64,000 nt of DNA from Malurus cyaneus samueli (Eukaryota; Chordata; Aves; Passeriformes; Maluridae): the NCBI GenBank assembly GCA_009741485.1, contig CM019227.1, forward strand, positions 11,013,647 through 11,077,646, given 5' to 3'. The translations under genes and the position numbers were made by a program. Positions 23,613 through 37,400 of this stretch are shown one piece after another (position 1 is the first letter of the stretch; each line of letters opens with the position of its first letter). Below the pieces are notes generated by a model. That model was not told the DNA's origin and ran no database searches. It worked only from the letters and a program-made list of their open reading frames with translations.

Positions 23613-26600
23613 AGTGCTGCTCCTCCCTGCTGCCCTTCCTTTCGCTGCATCCTGGAAATCGATACACCCTGCTCATCCTCACACTGCTAAGGGTTGCTAA
23701 CCAAACCTTCAACTCCTGAAAACAACAGAATTTGCTTCTCTCTCTGCTTAGATCCCTTGTTCAGTGCAACTCCTCTGTGCCTCTCTTGGCCTTTAGCCAT
23801 TTGTGGGGTTTCTGCACAATGATGGTTATTAAGTTGTGTTCATATTGCCCCGCTGCTTTCTGCTGCACCCTTGGAAGTGATGCCACTGGCCACGAGGACA
23901 GCAGATGGACAGAACACAACATTATGTAAAGCAAATCGATCCCTCTGTGGTGGGAGTTCCTCAAAATGGCAGAAAATCAAGGTGATAAATTAAGTGCATA
24001 AATATTTTCATCAAAGCCTAAACCTGCGGGGCGCACAGAAAGGGCACATATTGTTAAATCTCCCATTTTTTATTGCTTTATCAGACAGGGCCATTATTGC
24101 CTTGTAAAGGATATATACTTTCCCCCCATGAGGAGGAGAGGATTGTACAGCACCAGTAAATCAGGTTATAAATTGCTGAGATATTCAGGGATGGATTCTA
24201 AACCCACTGGAGCTGAGGACCAGACACTCATGGCTGAGGTGTGCATTTGGCCACACTTTTGCCCCTCTCTATTAATTTCCAATCCCCTGGGAGAAAATAA
24301 AAGACTTAAAGCATTGCAGATAGTGTTGTTTAAGGGAGTAGAGCTCAGCTTTTGGTTGTAAATATGGATTATTTGGGAAAAGCAATGGACAGTGAATTGT
24401 TGACCAAATGTCGAGGCTGTGTCTTGGCTTTGGGAATGTCTCAGTCAAAGCAGTTTGGTACTGAGTGAGTGACCCTGCTGCAGCTGCAGAACTTGGAAAC
24501 AAATGAGGGCCAAATTCATTTCTGCTGTCTCTGATGGGAACAATCTGAGAGGGATAAAAATTAACAAATATTACAGTCATGCTCCAGAAATACAGAGAAG
24601 CCATGGCAGTGAGTGTCTCACACCCCTCCAAAATCATGTAGGGTGGTCAAAAAGTGAAAACAGGATCCTGCCTTCTGTGAGCTGACACACTGAGGACCCT
24701 GTGTTGTGTTATGAGCATTGAGGGATATATTTCCATCTGTATTTACATCCAGATCAGCACAGGACCTAGACCAGACCCATCTTTCAGTTCAATGGTTAAA
24801 TGGAGAATAATAAAATATTTCTATAGATTACTGTGGGTCTGATAGAAAGAATGGGAAAATAAATAGCCAGCAGTTCCCTTTTGGGATCAAACAGGATTAT
24901 TTTTCTGTCAGATTGAAATTAAAATGATGTTTGTCCGGGGTTTTTTGTTGTTGTCTTTTATCCTTCCTTAAAACAGACATTGAACTCAATTCCAAAGGAA
25001 TTCACTTTAGAACCCAGCAGCAAGGTTAAAAGCTGAGATGTTGTGTATTTTACCTGAAGAAAGAAAATGTTCTTGGAGTGTTGTTGAGGCTGGGGAGCAG
25101 AGATGTGCTGGAGCTGAGCTGTGCTGATCACAAGCCCCTGGTCCTGGGGCTCTGTCCATTCCTCACCTGCCCTTTATATATTTCTTCCATCCCTTTTACG
25201 CAGGATTGAAAGAATTAATATAAATTGGACTATTTTTTTTCTCTGCCTCCCAAAACAATATTTTTATAATAAGAAAAGCATTGGGTATATGAGTTCAGTG
25301 ATGTTTTGGTACAAACGTATCTGCCTACCAGGAATGCACTGAGGGTGAGGGAGGCCAGCAGAGTTAGATGTGGGTGAGATTTGATCTAGAGATTAAAACA
25401 TCCACAGTCACCAGCTCACAAAAAAAATGATCCTCTCTTCCTGCTCTGAGCAGCCTCCCAAAGCTTTTCTGAGAGCCTTCAGCACACTGTTGGTCTTAGG
25501 GGCTCTTTCTCAGCCCCTGAGATGGAACAGGACAGGGAGAAATGGAGGAAAGGACAGATTTCTGCTCTCTGAAGGGATCCAGGAGTGATTTATTCTAACT
25601 AAAAGAGTCCTGGAGTGTCCACAGAGCATGGCAGGGCTCCAAGGGGAGCATTGCTTCTCCATCTCCTGTGTTACCCCACCCCTACAGGCACCCAACCTTG
25701 AGGCCACTGGGGAAAAAAAATCAGAAAATGCCATTCTTCTTTGGGGAACTTTATTTTGACTGTGTCCTTAAATAGAAAGATTTTGAGTCAAAGCTATTTC
25801 CACAGGAACCAAGAGTTCAGGGTGTTTATTTATCTCCTTGTCACTAATAAAACCAAATTGCCTGTTAAAAATAGTCCTTGTGCCTTGTGCAAACAGGCAG
25901 CGGATGATGCAGCAGGCCGGGAACGAGACTGGAAAATGAGTGATCCCAAAATTACTTCTCCATCTGCCACGGGGTTTGGGGAAGGGCTCAGGTCTCTGCT
26001 GTGCCACCTGAAGCCCTGGAGACAGAGCATCCTCCTGCCAGGAGGTGTTTGCAGTGCCTGGGATGTGCCAGCCCTGTGGCCACCCGTCCTCACTTGTCCC
26101 TCCCTCCTTCCAAACAATCAGGCTGGGAACCACTGGTTTGCTTTTTTGCAAGCATTTTTGGTGCCAAAACCTCATAAAGGACTGGGGTGACACGATGGCA
26201 ATCTCCTGAGGAGCTGATCAATTGAATGTAGGGATTCCTGCAAAAACCAGTCATTTATTTCTCATTCTGTGTTATTTTTACACCAGACCCTCCTCTCAGA
26301 CCCGACACAATTTACACATCTCAGGGGGTGCTGGGGCCACTCCTGCTGGTGCAAAGAGCTGAGGAGAGGAGCCACAGAGCTCCTTGCCTTGCCAGCTGCA
26401 CCCTGCTGACAGCAGCCACTGAGTCTGCAGGGGGAGGAAAAACCAAGATCCCTCCCTGTGCTGGAGCAACCCAACGGGTTATTCAACATTTGTGTAAGCA
26501 GCTGCAGGCAGGAGAAGCAGCGGGGCTGTTCCATCCCTGCCGGGAGATGAGGATGGAGGGACTCTGTGGCACTGGGAGCTGCAGCGAGGGCAGCCCTGGC

Positions 26601-29598
26601 TGGGAACCACCGGACATCACACCCAAGGGCTTGGAGAGCTCCTGGTCAGGGGAGGAATGGGGCTCAAAGTGCCAGAACAGAGAAAGGATGGGGCAGACCT
26701 GGGCACACAGCAGGGCCCAAACCCACACATCATCTGTCACTGTTCCCAAATGACTTTGGTTTGCTCATGTTTCATTTATGCCCTGATAAAGGAACGCAGG
26801 CTCTGAGGGGACGGACAGGGACAGACAGTTCTGGAGCACTGGAATACATGAGGGAGCTCCAGCCCAGGCTGCATCTGCAAAATGTTTGTGAACTGCACAT
26901 TTTGGACATTTAAATGTGCCACTGAGAATCATTAGGAATAAAACAGCAGCAGGAAGCTGTGGGCATGGCCTGCAATTGGCCTGGGATGGCAAAACCCTTC
27001 ATCTCTACCCTCTGATCTGTATCTCTGATCTTATCCTCATCACAGAGATCTTCTGAGGGTTTTTCTCGTGTGACACCAGCATCTCCCAAAGAACTGTCAG
27101 CAGCTCCTTTCCCTGTCTCTGTGTGTGTGTCCCCAGCTCCAGCTCTGTCCCCTCTGCAGGCAGCACAGCCCTGAGGCAGCACATGGGGATCGTGCTGGCA
27201 TTTATCACTTGGCTCTATTGATCAGCCCCGCAGGGACTCACAAATAATTCAGTCTGAATAACGGCACCGGAGAGCTCTGCTGCCGTGACTGGTGATGCAT
27301 CAGACCCGAGGGAGGAGGAAAGAGCCTTCCCTGGAAGTTTTCATGCGTGGACAGGTGCTCTGCTGTGTGGGTGGACATATTTCACCACCCTGGCACCGCA
27401 GTGATGGATGGGTGACAAAACACCTCCAAAAAGACAGAATAGGAAAGTTCGAGCACAGAAGAGCTTTCCATGAGATTTCCCTGAATATGAAGCAAAACCC
27501 AGTGCAGGAGGGGGTCACCACCCTGCTCTGGCTTTAGGAGCACAGCTTGGGGGTCCTAGCCAAGAAAAGCTTCCTTCCCTTCTGGCATTCTGATGCTGCA
27601 GCTGATTTCCCAGTTAGGTTTGAGATGACAGCGCTGTCACTCAGCTGTGCTTTTCCACACCAGTTGAAAAGTCAGAGAGTAAGCAAAACTCCCAAGCTCC
27701 TGATGACACCTGCTCCCAGGAGGGAGTTTCCTCGTCAGAATGTTGGCTGGTGTTCTGCTAAAAGGCATATATTAAACCCCAGCTCTCCAGGTAACTCCAG
27801 CCCTTTTTTGCAGAAATCCAGAAGAAAAGAGGATTTCTTGGAATTACACGTTGCTGAAATATCTGTGGGGCTGAGGTAAGTGAAAGAGTTTGTCCCAATG
27901 TTATCAGAAATGTCACAAGAGAATTTCATGCCATTGAAAGTTATTCAGCTTAACAGCACCTGCATCAGAGGGAGTCTGAACCTCCATCCACCAAAAACTG
28001 AGCCCACACACCCTATATCACCTTCTCCCACTGAGCTCCCAGAGAAAAAAAAATACTAAGAACTAGAGAAAACCAAACTAAACAAAAAAAACCCCAGAGT
28101 TACAGACCATGTATAACTCCCTGTAGCATATACTTGAGGTGACTTTATCAGCCTTTAAGAAATTGTATCTATATGTAAGGATATTCCCCACATCTCTCCT
28201 TATTTTTTAAATACTCTAGATGATCTTCAAGGGTTGTTCCAGAGCCTTTCATCAGCGCCATGCATGGACAGGAACTTTCATGGCACTCTGGTTCTTCCAG
28301 CATGTCAGAAGAGAATTCCTTTAAACGTCCCCCAGTGTAAATCTGAATTAGTCCTGCTGCTGGTTGTGGGAGGAGAACCACTTGCAAAGCAGGGAATGAA
28401 TCACTTGAAAATGAATATTGTTAAACTTGTTTGGAAATGAAACCAAAAGAACTGAGTCAACACAGACTCTCCTCCCCGTGGGAGATGGAGCTGCTTTGGA
28501 TGGCAGCAGAAATGCCCTTCTTACACCCCAGGCACACCCCAGGCAGTTTGGTGCCCCACACAGCCCTGCTGCAGGGTGACCACAGCGGCTTTAAGGGCTG
28601 CAGTGCCACCCTCGTGGGCTCTCCTGGCCCCAAATTGCAGGGCTGAGCTGAGACAAAGTGCTCCAAGCCTTTCCCAGGGGCTGTGTCCCCCCCTCCCTCA
28701 CAGGGGGATCAAATCCTGCCCCTTTCCCTTGGCTGTGACAGTGTCAGGCTGATCCAGAGCATTTGCTTATCCCCATCCAGGCACGGTGGGGCCAAGGCAG
28801 GATCCTGCGTGCTCCAGGGTGTGTGGGATGGCCCTGCTGCCATCACCCTGCCAGGCTCCCTGGGCTGCCCAGGGGGCTTTTGGCAATCACTGGTGGTTTT
28901 CCATGGGAGCTGCTAGATAATGCTTGGTTTTTCTATGGAGCCACACCACAAAACAGGAATGAACTTGTCAAAAGACACGAATTATAACGCAGTGTAATAT
29001 GGACGTGGAAAGGGGCCAGACTCAGCTCTTCTTTCCACAACTATTTGAGTTATTTCTATGTATTTTAAATAGTTAATGCTTTTTGTTTCTGGTTCAGCTC
29101 AACCCATCTAAAAGGCTGAAAGAATTAGAGGGAGAAAAGGAAGTTAAAGGTGGTCAGAAATCCAGCCAAAACATTATGCAAATAAAGAAACCCAGCCTGC
29201 CTGTGCGTGAGCAGCAGTATTTGGGGTTAATGACACTTTTTATCCAGACTGGAGCAGAGAAAAGGAAATTCTCAAGACTTAAAAATATTGCTGTAACGTG
29301 AAGCACAGCTCTCAGCCAGCTCTTGTTCTGCAGTTATTTATTTGCCATGACTAAGTGGGAGTTTGAAATGCGGTCATCGCCTCACACGTGGCAGTGCCTG
29401 GGCTCTCTGGGCACCGGGACTGGAGGCATTTGGAACCCAGGGAAGGAATGCTGCTGGTTCCCATGGGCAGTGCCAGCCCTGCTCTGCAGCCCAGAAATGA
29501 AAACCGTGAACAGTGAGTTTCTAAAGTGCCTTTCCCAGGCATGCAGGAAGTGGGAATGCAGATTCAAATTGCGACCTCACTATTTCTCATCTTGCCCT
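23613..29598. other. Non-coding
   Basis: Alternating GC-rich and AT-rich stretches, with a short GT repeat near 27119. No supported gene or element. Confidence 0.65.
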
Positions 29599-29707
29599 GT
29601 TTTGGGTTTTGTTTTGTTTTTATTTTTTGTTTGTTTTGGTTTTTTTGTTTGTTGTTTGTTGTTTTTTTGGTTTGTTCTTTTTTTTTTGGTTTTTTTTTTT
29701 TTTTTTT
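29599..29707. repeat. Poly(T)/TTTTG/TTG low-complexity tract
   Basis: About 110 bp that is almost purely T with interspersed single G and occasional GG, ending in a 21-22-nt T-run before CCC. On the minus strand it is an A/CAAA tract and could be the relic tail of a retroposed sequence, but no adjacent body is recognised. Confidence 0.95.
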
Positions 29708-32700
29708 CCCAATAACTGGCCCAGAGATGCAGAGAAGCCCAGTGTCTTGACAGCACAGAGGTAACTTGGGAAGGGCAGGTGGGCTGCAAAGTTCCCAGCA
29801 ACTGGACCAGCTCCCGGCTCAGCTCTGCTGCTGCCCCTGGTTTAAGGGTAAATACGTTGTTAAGTTTGCTCAGCCAACCATCACTTCCCATTTTCCGTGC
29901 CCAGGGAGCAGGATGAGGCAGGCAGCACTTCAAACACAGGTGTTTTAAGGGTTCTTCCAACCCCAAATCTCCTCTGTGGGGTGAAGAGAGATGCCCTGAT
30001 GCCCCTTTCCCAGCACAGGCAGTTTCTCCATCTGCCTTTAAAAAGGTTGAGAATGGTGGGGAGCTTGGGGGGTTCTGGGTTCATTTATGGCAGTGCCACT
30101 TTCAGATTCCTTCAGTTCTGTGTGATGAACATTGGGCACGAGCTGAGATGCACCAGGCAGAGAGTTGGGCTAAAAATAACCCCAGAGTGTCGCTGCTGTG
30201 TTAGTCTCCTGTTGATACTTCTTGGTTTGTTTGATGACATCTTCAAGGCCAGTCAAGTGTGGGGGGAAAACAAAAAAGAGAGAATTTTTGCTTTTTGAGG
30301 CTGGATCAAGAGTGAGCTGATACAAATGGTGTCATTTCCTGAGTGGATACAGAGCATTACAGTCACTGTGGTGCTGGTTCACACTCACGCTGATGCATCC
30401 TAAATAAGAAGTATACAGCTTGTGCTAATTCTCAAAGCATTATTACATTGATACCAATTCAACTGATGCTAATTAATTAATGGAATGGCCAAAATAAATC
30501 AGCACTTACTGATCCATGTGAAAAAAAGGGGCTGTGTTGCAGCTTGGAGTCAGCAAGAAGCCAAGTGCTGGCACCCCAAAGAGAGACCTGGGGAATGTGA
30601 GGTGCTGATCCAGGGGTTAGGGACTTACTGGGTCTGTGGACTAAATATGAACAAAAAAAGCTTCCCAACAGGGGATTCTGGAAGGAAATGCATGCTTTTA
30701 AATGCATTTGGACCTTGCATCAGTTGCTGGCAGGTGTGAGGTCTCTGCAGTGAGCAAGGCACAGCTGCACCCCGCTCTGTGATGCTGCTCCCTGCACTGC
30801 CCCTCCCCAGGACCCTGCCTGTCCCCAAGCTTGGCTGGTCTTGCTGTGGCCAGGCTGCTGGGAAGGAGCTCACAGCACTTCTTCTTTTCTACTGGAGTAA
30901 AAAAAATAATTTCCTCCTCTGAAGGCCAGGGCGGGAGCCATCCTCTGCTAATGAATGCAAAAATCAGGGAGCAGTAATGGAAAATAGGGGATGATGTGGC
31001 AGGCAGTGGCTTGCTTTCAAGGCACCAAAAAAGCCCTTTTAAATTTAAATTTAGCAAAGAATTTAAAGCACATATAGGCAGGCTCTATTAGAAAGTGAAA
31101 TATTTGATCTTGGCTATTAATCTGTTATAAGAATACTTTCATTTCCTTGCCATATGTATCCAGTGATAGACTTTCATAAATGAGATCACATTAAAATGTA
31201 CTTTATGTTTCCAGTCAAATCGCTTTTATTATTATGCAAGTCCTAGTTAGGGGGAAAAAAAACAATTACAGAAGCAGACCAAGAAGAGCACATTATTTTA
31301 ACTCTATTTTAACTCATTTTTACAAGTGAAATATTGCTACTACTTGCTCCTTCTTGCTCCTACTGCTCCTGCTTGAAGGCTGTATGTTGTGCAATACTAA
31401 ATGCCTTGGGAAAAGGTTGCTCCATTGCAGCCACGCTACCAGGTTTGGGATAACTTCCAGGCAGTGGAAATACAGAGCCTAAAACAGCTGCTGTGGTGTG
31501 GATACTGTTATATGTATTGACACACAGATATACAGATGCATTTTATATTCATATCCAAGTATTACATTTGGCCTCTGTCGCACTGAAATCAAATGTATAT
31601 TTTATGGATGGTCCATAATTAATGGGAGCTGTCAGTGCTGACACTCTGCACCACGGGCAGACAAGTGTTTTATGAGGTTTCCTTATGGCCAGGGAGGCTG
31701 GGAGGCCTGTGGACATGTGCAGGGATTGTGCCAGCCCAGCCAGGGGCTCAGGGCTTTGCAGAGCTGCACTGCCCGCTCCGGTGGAGCCATTAATTCAGAG
31801 GAGAAGGGACCACTGGCAGCCTGGAACCAGCACAGAGCATCATGATGGATGTTTCAGGGCGGGAAGGAAAAAGTGCTTTACATCTTATAACTCACTTTGG
31901 CTGATTAGGCACAAATGTCTGTTTTAAACCTTCAAATGTGGGTACCCAAACCGTGTCGTTTTCCTGCTGCTTCTCAAACGTCTCTTCATTTCCGTTCAAG
32001 CAGCCTGACAGAGACCCAGCAGGGGCCACAGCATCTGCTGCCACGCTGCTGGAGCAGAAAGCTCTGTTTCCAGATTCACAGATGCTGTGGATCCAAATGC
32101 CTCCCCAGGATGGGGCAGCCACGGTGTACAGAGAACATGCACATTTATATAATTTAGCTTTAGTGAAGTGCAAAGCCTGATCTGGTCTCTTCCAGAAGAG
32201 GGTGCCACTCGAGGCTTGAATCTGCAAAATGCAGGATACTTTTGGATCGTGTTACTGCTATTAATAAGTTTACCTGGAATTCCTTGCCCATGGAATTAGG
32301 AACCTGGCAGGACTGTGCTTTGAGAGCTGGCCAGAACAAACTGGTGTTTGGCAATTTCCCTCAGGACATGCAGTGTCTGAGCCTGCTCCTCCCAGTGCCC
32401 CCCAACTCCAGGTTCATCCGGGTGGGATTCACTCAGCTCTGAGCCTGCAGCCAGGGGAGGGAGCAAACCAGATCAGAGGGCTGCTTTGGCACCGGAATAG
32501 CCAAGATCATCTTTCCTAGAAGAATGAAAAATTGCCATCTGTGCCTGGTTTTAACTGTAGTACAAGCTCACACATCTTCTGTTTTTTAATCATTCATAGA
32601 CAGCAAAGATTTACAGCTGTTTGCATTTGCAAAGCCTCAGTTTACGAACAGCTTCTGAGTCTTAGAAAACAGGCTAAGGATTCTTTAGTAACAGATGAAG

Positions 32701-34409
32701 AAATGTCAAATATCAAAATCCCTATTGTCAAGGCAATTACATACCTTGTTCCAGTTGGTTTGTTGGACAGCTATTGGTAAACTGCTCTGTGTCATTGCTG
32801 TGAATTAACCATGTTCTAGACTATAAATATTAATCACAATAAGACAGTTTAGGCATGACAGACACACAGATATGGTGATGGTGCCTCCAGCAGAGATGCA
32901 CAGCCCTTCCTGCCAGTGTGGTACTGTCTCAGATCATCCTCGCCATGGTGCACCAGGATTCCTGTGCCTCACAGAGCAGATTCTCACTGAAGTCTACTAA
33001 GCAAACAAAGCACTTGTGCACCTGCTAGCCTCATTTCCCCCCCCTTTTCTTTAAAGCAGTGGCCAATGACACATTTGGAGATAATTAAAACAAAGGTTGA
33101 GGGGGTTGTTTTCAATGTGCCATGACCATTAGCAGCTGGATTAGGAATAAACCAGCACAAAAGCAGCATACTTCTTATACCAAATATAAATAAAACCAGG
33201 CTTCAAATTTGAGAGCAGGATTTTTTTTTCCTTTTTCCTCTCTACAGAAATTCTTTTCTTTGTGCCAAGACTATAATATTAGCGCTGTGTTCCCTCCTCT
33301 GTTTAAACAGACCTCATTGCATCTAAGTGCCAAAAAAGTGGAATTCCTGAACAGCAGGTGAAAAGAAAACAGAAGATCAAACACAGTTCTGGCTGCCAAG
33401 AGAACCTGCAGCACGGCTTGGGGGTGCATGGAAAGTCATGCAGACTCCTGGTGTTGTCAAAGACTTCTGGAAGGTCATCAAGGATTGTTTTTCAAGCATC
33501 CCACATCAAAAAGTTGCCCAGAGAGACAAATCTGCAATACATCATGAGGATGGTGCTAAAGATACCAATTACCCACTTTGAGGAGAATTTAACCTTTTCC
33601 CCATCACATCTGTGGAAGCAGCTCTAAGAAATCAGTGCTCTGTGTGGAGACCAGGGGTATGGAGATAAATGTAAGTGCTCACACTGGGCAATGGCTGATT
33701 TGGGTCCATAACCCACCAGGGAACTGGGGAAGGAATGTGTTTTTCTGAGCTCATCCTTGCACTTAAGGCAAAGGAACACATATTTTGCTGCTCTTGTAAC
33801 AAGCCAGCCCTTGTCCCAATTAGTATTTCTGCACCCAGCTGGACATTCATTAGCCCATGAGAGTCCTTTGTCTTTGGCTGATGCACCCTTTGCGGATGCA
33901 GGGAAGAAACTGCTCCAGCACTTCTCATGGGTGATGTCCTTCAGAAAAGAGAGTCAAGCTCAGCTCAACTCCTTGTCAATCCTTTCTGACCCTCTCCTGC
34001 CATTCCTTGTCATCAGTGGGAAAGGCAGAGAGGCTCTGGCCCCAAAGCAGACATCTGGGTTTGAAAACAAGAACTTGGATGTGTCTCTGGATCCCACTGT
34101 GCTGGGAGCCCTGTGAAGTTCATCCACCTTCCACCCCTGAGTAGGGGCAGCACCCAGGTGAGGCTGCAGCACTGCCTGTGAGTGATCTCTGACCAATGAC
34201 ACTGATTTCCAAATCCCATGAATGCTTCCCCCATAATTGTTATGGCTGAGAAATGACCGACCAGGCAGCAGCACTGGGATCACAGCTTGGAAATGCTCAG
34301 GCCCATTTTTCCTCCTAAAAATCACCAAGCAGTGAAGTTATTTCACATAAGACACACACTGGTGGGGTTGAAAATAATACAAGGTGCACACAAGCTCCTA
34401 AAGACAGCC
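29708..34409. other. Non-coding, towards the end of XYLT1
   Basis: Contains AT-rich ordered blocks at 30400-30490 and 31490-31640 that may be conserved elements, and the possible CR1 scrap at 29925-29975. No gene recognised. The segment would lie just past the XYLT1 transcript end if the distal polyadenylation site is right. Confidence 0.65.
29925..29975 (+). mobile_element. Possible CR1 LINE 3' scrap
   Basis: TTTTAAGGGTTCTTCCAACC followed by CCAAATC resembles the end of CR1 (recalled TTAAGGTCCCTTCCAACCCAAA). Only about 30 bp are alike, so chance similarity is possible. Confidence 0.35.
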
Positions 34410-34418
34410 TTTTTTTTT

Positions 34419-34424
34419 TTTAAT
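34419..34424 (-). promoter_or_regulatory. Candidate distal polyadenylation signal (ATTAAA)
   Basis: A minus-strand ATTAAA at the far end of the quiet region, followed by an A-run and a GT-rich element. It may mark the end of the longest XYLT1 transcript. The A-run could also simply be low-complexity sequence. Confidence 0.25.
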
Positions 34425-37400
34425 TTTAAAACTCTGCATCTGAAAACACCGTATGACAGAAAGCATTTATATACACTGCAGTGTTTTTGGTATAATACAG
34501 TATTTCATACATCCATTTCTTTTTCTGCAAAAGAATTTGCTTTGTCGGACAAACAACCAAACTCCCATTGACAAAGAATACAGCTAAGGCACATTGTTTC
34601 TGCTAAATGAAAGACAAAAGGGTGCAAAAACGGGTAGTGCAATAATTGCTGAAAATCACATTCTACTACAAGAAAAGCATTCTGACTTTGAACTTTGATT
34701 ACCGATCAATTTAAGACATTTCAATATCTCATAAAATACTCCTTTAAATAAATAGCAAAATATCTACATCTTTCAGTGTGTTCCATTTGAATTTCCAATT
34801 TTTTTTAAACTTTCCTGTATATACATGGTTTTCTTTTTTCTTATTCAATAGATTACAAAATATTTCTGTACAATTTTATGCATATTATGATCTATAACAA
34901 AATAGTTATTTCTTAAAACTATATTACCACCAGTCTTTGAAAATGACAGAATAGGAATAACTTATTATGGACTATGTTAGGCAATAGAAAAATCCAATCA
35001 AACCAAAACAGAACCAAAAGGACAAAGTCAGAAAAATAATTTCATTACATTGAATTAATTATTTTCGTTTCACAAATTTTGTTTTCTATGTAAACCCTTT
35101 TCAGTTGCCTTTGGGTTGTATCCACATCTTAATACCAATATAGGACAGGATTTGGGATTCCTAAAAGCACTGCAGCCTGCCGGGAATATTGGTGCTACTC
35201 ACTGAAACACGACAGTTCACATGGAGCAAAGTATTACAGAAACCCAACACACACAAGGCTTTGCAGAAGTCATCAGTTTCTGCTGCCTTTGACAGCCTTC
35301 GAATGAAGCTCCAAAAGCCAGATTTTCAGAAATGCATTTATGCTTTAGATGAAACAACCACACTCCACTGTGTTCTAAATGTACTTTTAGATTCCCAACC
35401 AACAACCCAAATCTGGCCCCACGTGGTGACGTTCTTCAGATTTTAAGACCATACCATTAAGAGGATATTTCTTCTCCCAGCTATCAGTACAAATCTGAGA
35501 GGACTGCTACTATGCCATGTCAAAATGAGAGAAATTACTCTACAACTTGTCTTGTGCATCTGAGAGCGGTCTGTCCTGTTGTAGTCTGAAGATAAATTAG
35601 AAGTTACTAAGTTTGTACTTTGTATGTAATTAAACCAACCTTATCTACAGTGAGTAACAAAAGACAGAGCTCATAATTTCCTAAGGTTTATATGAATGTC
35701 TGAGACTTCCTTTTCCCCAAAGGGAAGGTCATTTTCTTTCCTTAAAGACTGCATTTGTAAGCAATTTCCATTGTATTTGTGAAGTGTAAGCTGACAGCAA
35801 CACAACCGAGCTGTAATAGAAATCTCAAGGTGCCTTTTATTCATTCCACAACAAATAGAGAAAGTGAGCAAGACACAGACAACACCAAAGTTCCTAACAC
35901 AGTTTAAGGCCACATTTAGAAAGGATGGAAGTAAGGCTTTCTTTAAGGGGCAACACACTGGACGCCACAATGGGAACAGACACCGAGCAATCCAAAGCTG
36001 ATAGGATTCACCCACGGAAAAGCTGAAACAACACCCTAGTTTTGGCCAGCAGGTCTGTGCCTTTTTTTGGATCTAAGCAGGAAAATAAAATTAAATGCCA
36101 TCGAATCCTCCTCTGGAATATTCCCAGCAAACTGAAGGTGCTCTCCTAGCAGGAGTGCTATTGTCTCACTCGAGGGTGTTAATTACAACAGAACCAAAGA
36201 CAAGCCAAGTCATTACAATATACAAATGCAGCGCCATGAACTGCGCCTAGAATTGTCACTCTGGTATCAGAGGCACCTGTACAGTATCTTGCTGTTTATT
36301 TGGCAAGGTTACAAGTAATACTTCTAGGTTTTAACAAAGTAGAAAGAGAATTTGCATAGATTGTACATTCAGTTCAAGGAGATTTCTGGTACCTTTTTTT
36401 TGTTGTTCTCAGGTAAACGTGTTTGCAGACACAGTGAGGTAGCAGCTGTGGTAGCACCCATGAGCAAAAGAAGGTAACCAAGGCAGAAGCAGAGAGCAGA
36501 ACGATCAACACACCACTGTCAGTAGGAGGGAACAGATCAACATGGTACCTGCAGTGCCACATCATGAGGGGAAGCTGCTCCCAATGCCACACAGAACTGA
36601 GACACCCCAATGCTGCAGTGCTCCTGGGTATTACGGGCTCTAAGGTCCTGCAGCCTCAATTTTAAATGCTCTCAGCCTGATTATTCTTTCCCTTTCTGTG
36701 ATGATGATTGTGAAGGTTTTGAAGGCAAATCTCTCCTACAGTACACCTTTGAAGGGAATTACACATCAGAGTGCATGCTTGCTTTTGAAGATTCTGCAGG
36801 AAAATGCACTGTCCTACAAATTCTTCCTTGCTGCCCTTAACCCTAATTCACATTTCTTTGGCTCCTCCGTGCCTGGCTGCAGCAGCAGCTGCCCTCAGGG
36901 CTCAGCAGCAGATTTTCCTGCTCTCAGGAACTCCTCCTGGGCCTCTGGAAAGGCAGTGCTCTGTCCTCTCTAATGCTGCATCGCTCCCTACCCTCTCTAT
37001 GAGCATCACCCCTGGAGCTGTCTTGGCAGAAGCCTGAAGGTTTGGTTTGGAAAGGCTTTTTTATTTGATATTTTCAATTGTCATTTAATATGGACCTAAG
37101 GCAATGTCTACAAATCCTTTAAGACTATAATGGAGGTCTTGAATGGTAGAAATAAAGACCGATATGGATCATTATCTTTTCACAACCAGACTGAAGCAAA
37201 GGCCAGTGGGAAAGGCACCAACCACATCCTACCATGTCTAACTCTTGCGCTGAAATAACCAAATAACTGAGTCTCCTTTTTCATATATCAGATTCCCACG
37301 CCTGAAAATCAGGACAAGGTAACTGCTGCCTTTCACCAACTCCTTCCTCGTATCAGTGCTAGCACTGAACTGACTGAAGGCTGCTCTGAAAAGCAAACTT

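Noticed and set aside
22862..23719. Long open frames of 230-285 residues with GPWDGTP or AMGWHTH repeats
   Set aside because: Generated by the 31-bp minisatellite. The frame is preserved only through repeats, and unrelated sequence adjoins.
33358..33627. 89-codon plus-strand open frame (basic, GCQENLQHGLG region)
   Set aside because: Short, no recognised family and no flanking splice sites. Possibly an old repeat remnant, but unsupported.
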